The position numbers and the translations under genes were made by a program. The notes under the pieces were generated by a model. The model saw only the letters and a list, made by a program, of their open reading frames with translations, ran no database searches and was not told the origin of the DNA. Positions 5,857-5,869 of a stretch of DNA of 5,869 nucleotides are shown in pieces. The DNA lies in NCBI GenBank assembly GCA_003219495.1, contig QHOZ01000069.1, forward strand, positions 1 to 5,869. The letters run 5' to 3'. The DNA comes from Verrucomicrobiota bacterium (GTDB lineage: Bacteria > Verrucomicrobiota > Verrucomicrobiae > Chthoniobacterales > UBA10450). Within the stretch, counting starts at the first letter, position 1; every line of letters starts with the position of its first letter.

Positions 5857-5869
5857 CGGCCTTTGCAAT

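Noticed and set aside
1..5869. CRISPR array, tRNA/rRNA gene, insertion sequence, prophage or toxin-antitoxin module
   Set aside because: No regularly spaced repeats, no cloverleaf or rRNA-like stretch, no transposase or integrase motif and no small paired toxin-like genes were found on either strand.

Overview
The window reads as an ordinary, gene-dense bacterial chromosome segment with fairly high GC (estimated by eye) and short intergenic gaps. It holds eight protein genes and no RNA gene, CRISPR array, insertion sequence or phage gene that I can see. Three of the seven genes whose starts are clear begin with GTG. The MnmA sequence (Cys-rich insert, NPCVMCN active-site motif), the Tat-targeted UshA-like phosphoesterase and the small secreted TonB_C-type protein make me favour a soil or freshwater Verrucomicrobiota (Chthoniobacterales-like), with Acidobacteriota as the alternative. 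This placement is inference from sequence style, not a search result.

Left block, minus strand, 3630 down to 1: a Tat-signal metallophosphoesterase/5'-nucleotidase-like protein, a secreted protein with two TonB_C-like domains, a 3-methyladenine DNA glycosylase (AAG/Mpg family), and the first 190 codons of mnmA, which runs off the left edge. Gaps are 54, 43 and 27 nt with no clear terminator, so these four could share a transcript, although their functions (periplasmic phosphoester hydrolysis, envelope, base excision repair, tRNA thiolation) do not form one pathway.

Middle block, plus strand, 3675 to 4441: a 44-nt divergent gap separates the phosphoesterase from a VOC-family (glyoxalase/dioxygenase fold) gene that overlaps the next gene, a small secreted cupin, by an ATGA. 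The two are almost certainly co-translated.

Right block, 4497 to 5869: a four-helix small membrane protein (plus strand) and, only 10 nt away in convergent orientation, a Pro-rich-linker protein with a distinctive C-terminal domain (minus strand, reading frame open to the window edge). I cannot assign either to a named family. They are the most novel part of the window, but nothing in the sequence proves that they form a system.
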